From NCBI RefSeq assembly GCF_029227915.1, contig NC_079887.1, forward strand, positions 13,764,001 to 13,828,000: DNA of 64,000 nt, in the 5' to 3' direction. The DNA is from Hydractinia symbiolongicarpus. Taxonomy: Eukaryota > Cnidaria > Hydrozoa > Anthoathecata > Hydractiniidae. Every line of letters begins with the position of its first letter. Position 1 is the stretch's first letter. The notes under the pieces are model-generated. The model was not told the DNA's origin. It searched no databases and worked only from the letters and a program-made list of their open reading frames with translations. This document shows, in pieces, positions 59,490-64,000 of this stretch. Position numbers and translations under genes: made by a program.

Positions 59490-60624
59490 TGCCCAAAATG
59501 GCGCCATTATGATTTTTATAAAAAAATTGGAAAACTTTTTCTAGCATTTGTTGATGAGTAACTTTGTGCCAAATTCACCACTATCGCGCGTGATTAAAAA
59601 ACATACGAAGTTTTATGAACAGTTTGTTCTGTATCATCCTTTTCTTCAATAGATACAACCCGAATAATTATAAACATCGTGAGAATCTTCAAAAAAAAAA
59701 AAATGAAGAAAAAAAACAATAATAATAATCTCAATACTATTCTCTGGGTCAGCATCTCCACAGAGAACTGTCATTAGTACACAGAAAAAAGTCAATCGTA
59801 CGTCACAGACGGACAAATCGAATTTCATGAAGAGTAACGCAACAAATTGAAAAGTTACAAATTCTTTACTCGAATCTCACGCAAAACGGACGATATACTC
59901 GATTATCCCAGATTTTTCGTTTCGCCCGAAAAAGCTTCCGACAAAAAGAAACGCAACAATAGAAAATGTTTGAACGAACCTTCACAAGCAAAACATAAAT
60001 ACAAAAAAAAAACGTGAATTTAAAAGAACGATGCTCAACAATACACAATCCAATATGTTTCGCACTATACAACTATTCATATCCTGTTAACATACAAATA
60101 CAAAAATACGACCATTCACTGAAAACTTTCACAAAACAAAACAGGATATCCAGAAATAAACAAACAAACAAACGAAAAAACTAGCAAACATAAACAAGAA
60201 CAGATAGACAAACAAACAAAGACATAATTTAGTTTTTTAACCACGATACACGGGAAAAATACAAACGCACGTATAAATATATAACAATTACATACAAATA
60301 ATAAACACAGTCATAAGTGCTGTCAATAAAAAAAATACACTGGTTAGCTTACTCCACAAATGACACACAAGGTACTAAAACGTACAAGTTAAAAACAAAC
60401 ATTAAAATAACTTTTTTTATATATATATATGTTTAACAAACATGGCAGACAAGGAAATATTAACTTTTTTCTTTAAAAACGCAATGCAGAACAAAAAACA
60501 GACAAAACCGTCCTTGTCCCCCGGGTCTATTGCCAAAAGTCGTGTTTATAAAAGCAAAAGACCATGGGGACGAAGATGAAAAAACGCTTGGAACTAAATA
60601 AATAAGTACAAAAATTGAGCAAGT
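59490..60624 (-). other. Probable 3' UTR of 4E-T and flank
   Basis: Low-complexity, AT-rich, with AACAAACA and (AT)n runs. No coding frame. It lies downstream of the 4E-T stop codon (60625), so at least its right part should be the 3' UTR. The polyadenylation site cannot be fixed. Confidence 0.4.
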
Positions 60625-63600
60625 TTAGAAACTTCGTTGAGTCTTTTCGAGCTCCTCCACGGACATTATTTTCCCACCAGGGGCATCAGAGGACGACTTG
60701 TTTTGAGGAATATGTTGAAGAACATCAGGACTAAACCATTTCGATAGGGTTTCATCACCTGAAGGATTTACGTTACCTAATATCGGATAATAAAAAAAGT
60801 ATGAAAATAATAACTAAGTCTCGCGTCATTTCTTGGGCGATGCTAGACAAGCTAAGTATTAGCAACATAGATCAACGGACCTGTAGTATTGCCCTGTTGG
60901 ACAGAAGACTGTGGTACCATCGGAGTTGGAATTGCCTTATTAAAAGGCGGGCGGATGCCCATTTGCTCAGCCATGGCTTGTAAATTTCTTGGATGCAGCA
61001 TCATCGCAGCTTGTGCTTGAGCTTGTCCCCGAGCAAGAGCAGCTTGAGCCATCAGAGCAGCCTGGACAACCTAAACAGCGAAAGTTTGCCTGTTTATCAG
61101 TAGGGAGCAAAGCATATGCAAGTTCTTTATTGACAAAAATGTCGAAAAAAGTAACGAAAATCCCGCTAATAATTTTTTCCCAGAAATTATATATCAATTA
61201 TGTATGCTTAAAACTATAGTGTTGAGTTGTTTTACGTTCTGTACCGTCTAGAAAAAAAAACGTAACAAGAATTTTCAAAATTGGACTAAAGTTAAAATGA
61301 TAAGTCAAAATGTAAACTCAAGTTACATATGCAAGCATGTGTTTTTGTTAAGAATTACGTTGATTTATCGTTTGCTACAAGATTAATTATTTGCGAGATC
61401 AATTTTCGCAAAAACTCTCGTAACATGTATACTTCCAATAGATCATACTACCATACATATATATTTGTTTTCTTGACATTCTCACTGCCTATGAATCGAA
61501 AACAATTTTATATTGGCACAAAATCCACATGGTGCTCAATAATCTCGTAACAAACAATACGGTGCTCGCTAATCTCGTAACAAACAAAAAAACAAACAAC
61601 AAACGGTACCTGCGGTTGCTGCATCAACTGAGCTTGCGCAATAAATCTTGCACGTGCTTGTTGAAGCAGTTGCTGTTGAGCAAGAGCTTGTGCGGCAAAG
61701 TTTGGCATCCCTCTCGGTTGGTTCATGTTGTGTAGAGGCGTCATACCAGGCTGTTGCATGGGCATAGGTATAGGCAGAGAATTGCGTGCAGTGTGAGGAG
61801 GTTGAAATTGACGACCCCGAAAATTTGTATTAGGAAACTGCCCTTGCATACGGGTCTGCTGCTGTTGTGCCATAAGTTGTTGTTGGTGCTGCTGTTGATA
61901 AGCAAGTATCTGCTGTTGCTGTTGTTGCTGTGATGCGTTGTGTTCTGCCGTCGACCTTGGAAACTTCCCAGAGCCATCAGGATCGGGAAGCAACGGTCTA
62001 ACTGCTGCAAATAGATGAGAAAAATAAAACACACTACGTTTACACAACAACTCCAAACAGGGATATTTAATAACCTACCTGACGCATTAGGTAGCATCTT
62101 GTTTTGTTTGCTCTGTTGCAACAGCAACTTCTGCTGGTTTGCTTGCTGAGCTATTTGCCGTAGTTTCTGCTGTTGAATAAGTTGTTTCTGTTGTATCTGC
62201 GACTGAAGTAGCTGCCGCTGTTGTGATTGATGCATGTGTTGTTGCGGTGGCATTGGAGTAGACTGAATCAGTGGTCGTAATGGGTTACCAGGGGCAAGAG
62301 AAGGGTCGTTTGGTGTTGCAATGAAGGATCGTCCACTTCGAGTTGCACCGTTACCCGGGGCCAGCCTAGGGTCTGCAACACCACGAGTTTCCCGAAAGTT
62401 TGTTCTCGTATCGAAGTCATTCTGTGGTTTAGGAATACCTGAACCAATAACACCAACATCTCCTTTAGTCCTGTCCTGTATAGGACCTTGAAAGTCTGAC
62501 GGTGCCAACAGAGTAGGCTTTGTAGGAGTAAATGCAGACCCATTTTGTTCTGAATGATTTTTGGAAGTCATTCCTGGAGGTTGAATAACTCTGTGAAGCG
62601 ATGGTGGCTCTGCTTGGTGGTAGTGATCTGGAGTGTTAGGAACACTTTGGCTATGATTCTGTCCGGGTGAACTAAGCATTAAATTTAAATGTTGCTTTGG
62701 CGTAGTAGGCGCACTGTGGAACATACTTTCATTGAAACCATGCACAACCCCGCTAACTGATCGTTCGGGTGTGGTTGGCGCAGCATCCTTAGGCATTTTA
62801 CTTAACTTTGTTTGTTGAGAATGTACAGATTGGGTAAAAATTTCTTCGTAGGTTGTATTTTTATTACTCTCGCTAAACGAAACATCTTGTTGGTATGGAA
62901 TGGGACTTTCTCTCTAAAAAAAAAACAAAAAAAAACAACCGCTTACTTAAAGATCGATTTTCAATAACAATAAAAATTCAAAAATGACACTACACTATTA
63001 CAAAAAACTTTGTGGTCAATCTGGCGTGATATTCCCTAAAGTTTGCTTAATTTTCTTAAAAATTAATAAATAATTGCAATTTGAGATATTTCCCCCTACA
63101 AGTAAATTTAAATTCCTAAACCACGCAGGCTCTGAACTAAAATAAAGAACAGTGTTGAATAAACCTTTTAATTCGAAAAAAATAGCCACACCTTCATGGA
63201 ATTCTTAAAAACAAATTTTAGAACAATTTATTACATGTATATATAGTATCAGACTATACAAAATTTTGTATAGTCTGACGAAGACCTCCAATACGGAGGT
63301 CAAAATATTACCATAATATATATGCTGAACGACCTTGTATATGTTTCTAAGTATTTAACTTTGCTATATATGGACGTAAAAGGAAGCTGTGAAATAGGGT
63401 GTGATGCTTGACATGGTGTCAAGCATCACACCTTATTTAAAACATAAATTGATATATTTCCAGTAGCACCAAGACTATGAGTGCAATGCTGCCAAAAATT
63501 ACTATCATACCTGTTTTTCATTGTAAATCTTCTTCAGAACAGAAGTTGGAGTAAAAGCAGTAGACATTCGCTTCGGTGGAGCGCTGCCCTGATTTAGGGT

Positions 63601-63979
63601 AGATGATTTGTCTGCATCAGGAGTTGCTGCAGGCATGTTAGCAGATGTATTAACGTTATCCGAGTTTTGATCAAAAAAAGTTGACATTGGCACAGGACTT
63701 GGAGTCAATGATTTTCTTTGAGAGAGACGGGCTACAAAAAATAAATGCATCTATAAAACTAGGCAAAATAACTAATTAATAGATGATAAACAGCTAGAAT
63801 TACTCACATAATTCATTATCTATGTTTGGATTACTTGAAATGATTGATGCAACTGTTGAAATGGCATTCATCATTTGCACAGGGGATGGAGACCGGCTTA
63901 AAATGCGTTTTAATTTTTCAAATGTAGGTGACGTCCTTTTGGGAGGTTGAGGCAATAAATGCTCAGGAAGTCCAGTAAC
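60625..63979 (-). CDS. EIF4ENIF1: eIF4E transporter 4E-T, 3' six exons
   Basis: The 5' end lies beyond the window. Exons: 63979-63808, 63731-63511, 62913-62079, 62004-61610, 61070-60881 and 60776-60625; all GT-AG, phases agree, 654 residues to the stop. Evidence for 4E-T: AFTPTSVLKKIYNEK in exon 2 matches the conserved AFTPTSV-x-RK motif of the family, and the C-terminal LSKWFSPDVLQHIPQ ... KIMSVEELEKTQ matches its conserved end. The middle is Gln-rich (polyQ and QQ-rich in exons 3 and 4), low-complexity and Pro/Ser-rich. 4E-T shuttles eIF4E into the nucleus and holds repressed mRNA in P-bodies. The eIF4E-binding site (YxxxxLL) would be upstream, outside the window. Confidence 0.8.
63250..63301. 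repeat. 28-bp palindrome followed by a hairpin
   Basis: CAGACTATACAAAA followed directly by its complement (63250-63277, perfect), then CTGACGA and a GACCTCC/GGAGGTC hairpin (63283-63301, loop AATAC). CTGACGA before a strong hairpin resembles the first part of a hammerhead core, but the sequence after the hairpin is CAAAA, not GAAA. It is inside a 4E-T intron. Confidence 0.8.
63392..63438. repeat. Long near-perfect inverted repeat
   Basis: Arms of 22 bp (63392-63413 and 63417-63438) with one mismatch and a 3-base loop (TGG). The innermost 16 bp, GGTGTGATGCTTGACA, is exact. It lies in the same intron as the 63250 palindrome. Confidence 0.85.
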
Positions 63980-64000
63980 CTGAAAACAAAACAAAAGAGC

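Overview
This is AT-rich animal nuclear DNA. The genes are spaced, their introns follow the GT-AG rule, and long non-coding stretches are filled with transposon remains. Metazoan families are present: a Shaker-type K+ channel, a class A GPCR, a RING/B-box TRIM protein, the LC8 dynein light chain, an ankyrin-repeat TRP-like channel and the eIF4E transporter 4E-T. The mobile elements are tyrosine-recombinase (DIRS/Ngaro-type) retroelements, Penelope-like elements, PIF/Harbinger, pogo/Tigger and tRNA-derived SINEs. That mix fits a cnidarian, perhaps a hydrozoan. The species assignment is inference; the gene calls are not.

Layout. 0-2.3 kb: 3' part of a tyrosine-recombinase retrotransposon (RNase H tail, GC-rich tandem repeat, recombinase ORF, split direct repeats). 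3.6-3.9 kb: an orphan alpha-kinase exon (-). 5.5-10.6 kb: MITE-like and duplicated non-coding repeats. 11.5-11.8 kb: last exon of an unrecognised gene (-). 12.5-13.7 kb: single-exon Shaker-like K+ channel (-). 13.7-26.4 kb: gene-poor and repeat-rich, with two tRNA-derived SINEs, a foldable repeat, a decayed recombinase, a deleted Tigger element and a rearranged Penelope fragment. 26.5-27.6 kb: GPCR (-) with a duplicated tail. 28.4-31.2 kb: an apparently complete PIF/Harbinger transposon with terminal repeats, TTA target duplication and both proteins. 32.1-32.8 kb: a 744-bp MITE also flanked by TTA. 35.3 kb: LINE RT scrap. 38.6-41.2 kb: two-exon TRIM gene (-). 42.5-43.7 kb: Penelope-like element folded back on itself. 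45.5 kb: LC8 (+). 50.4-57.5 kb: seven-exon TRP-like channel (+), which reads through all seven exons without a phase break to 904 residues. 60.6-64 kb: 3' six exons of 4E-T (-), whose 5' end lies beyond the window.

The host genes are unrelated single loci with no operon-like grouping. Two points stand out. Two Penelope-like copies each carry an internal inversion whose breakpoint lies in a 16-18 bp inverted match. The Harbinger element keeps every part needed for a two-protein transposition system. I see no phage-like, CRISPR or bacterial content.
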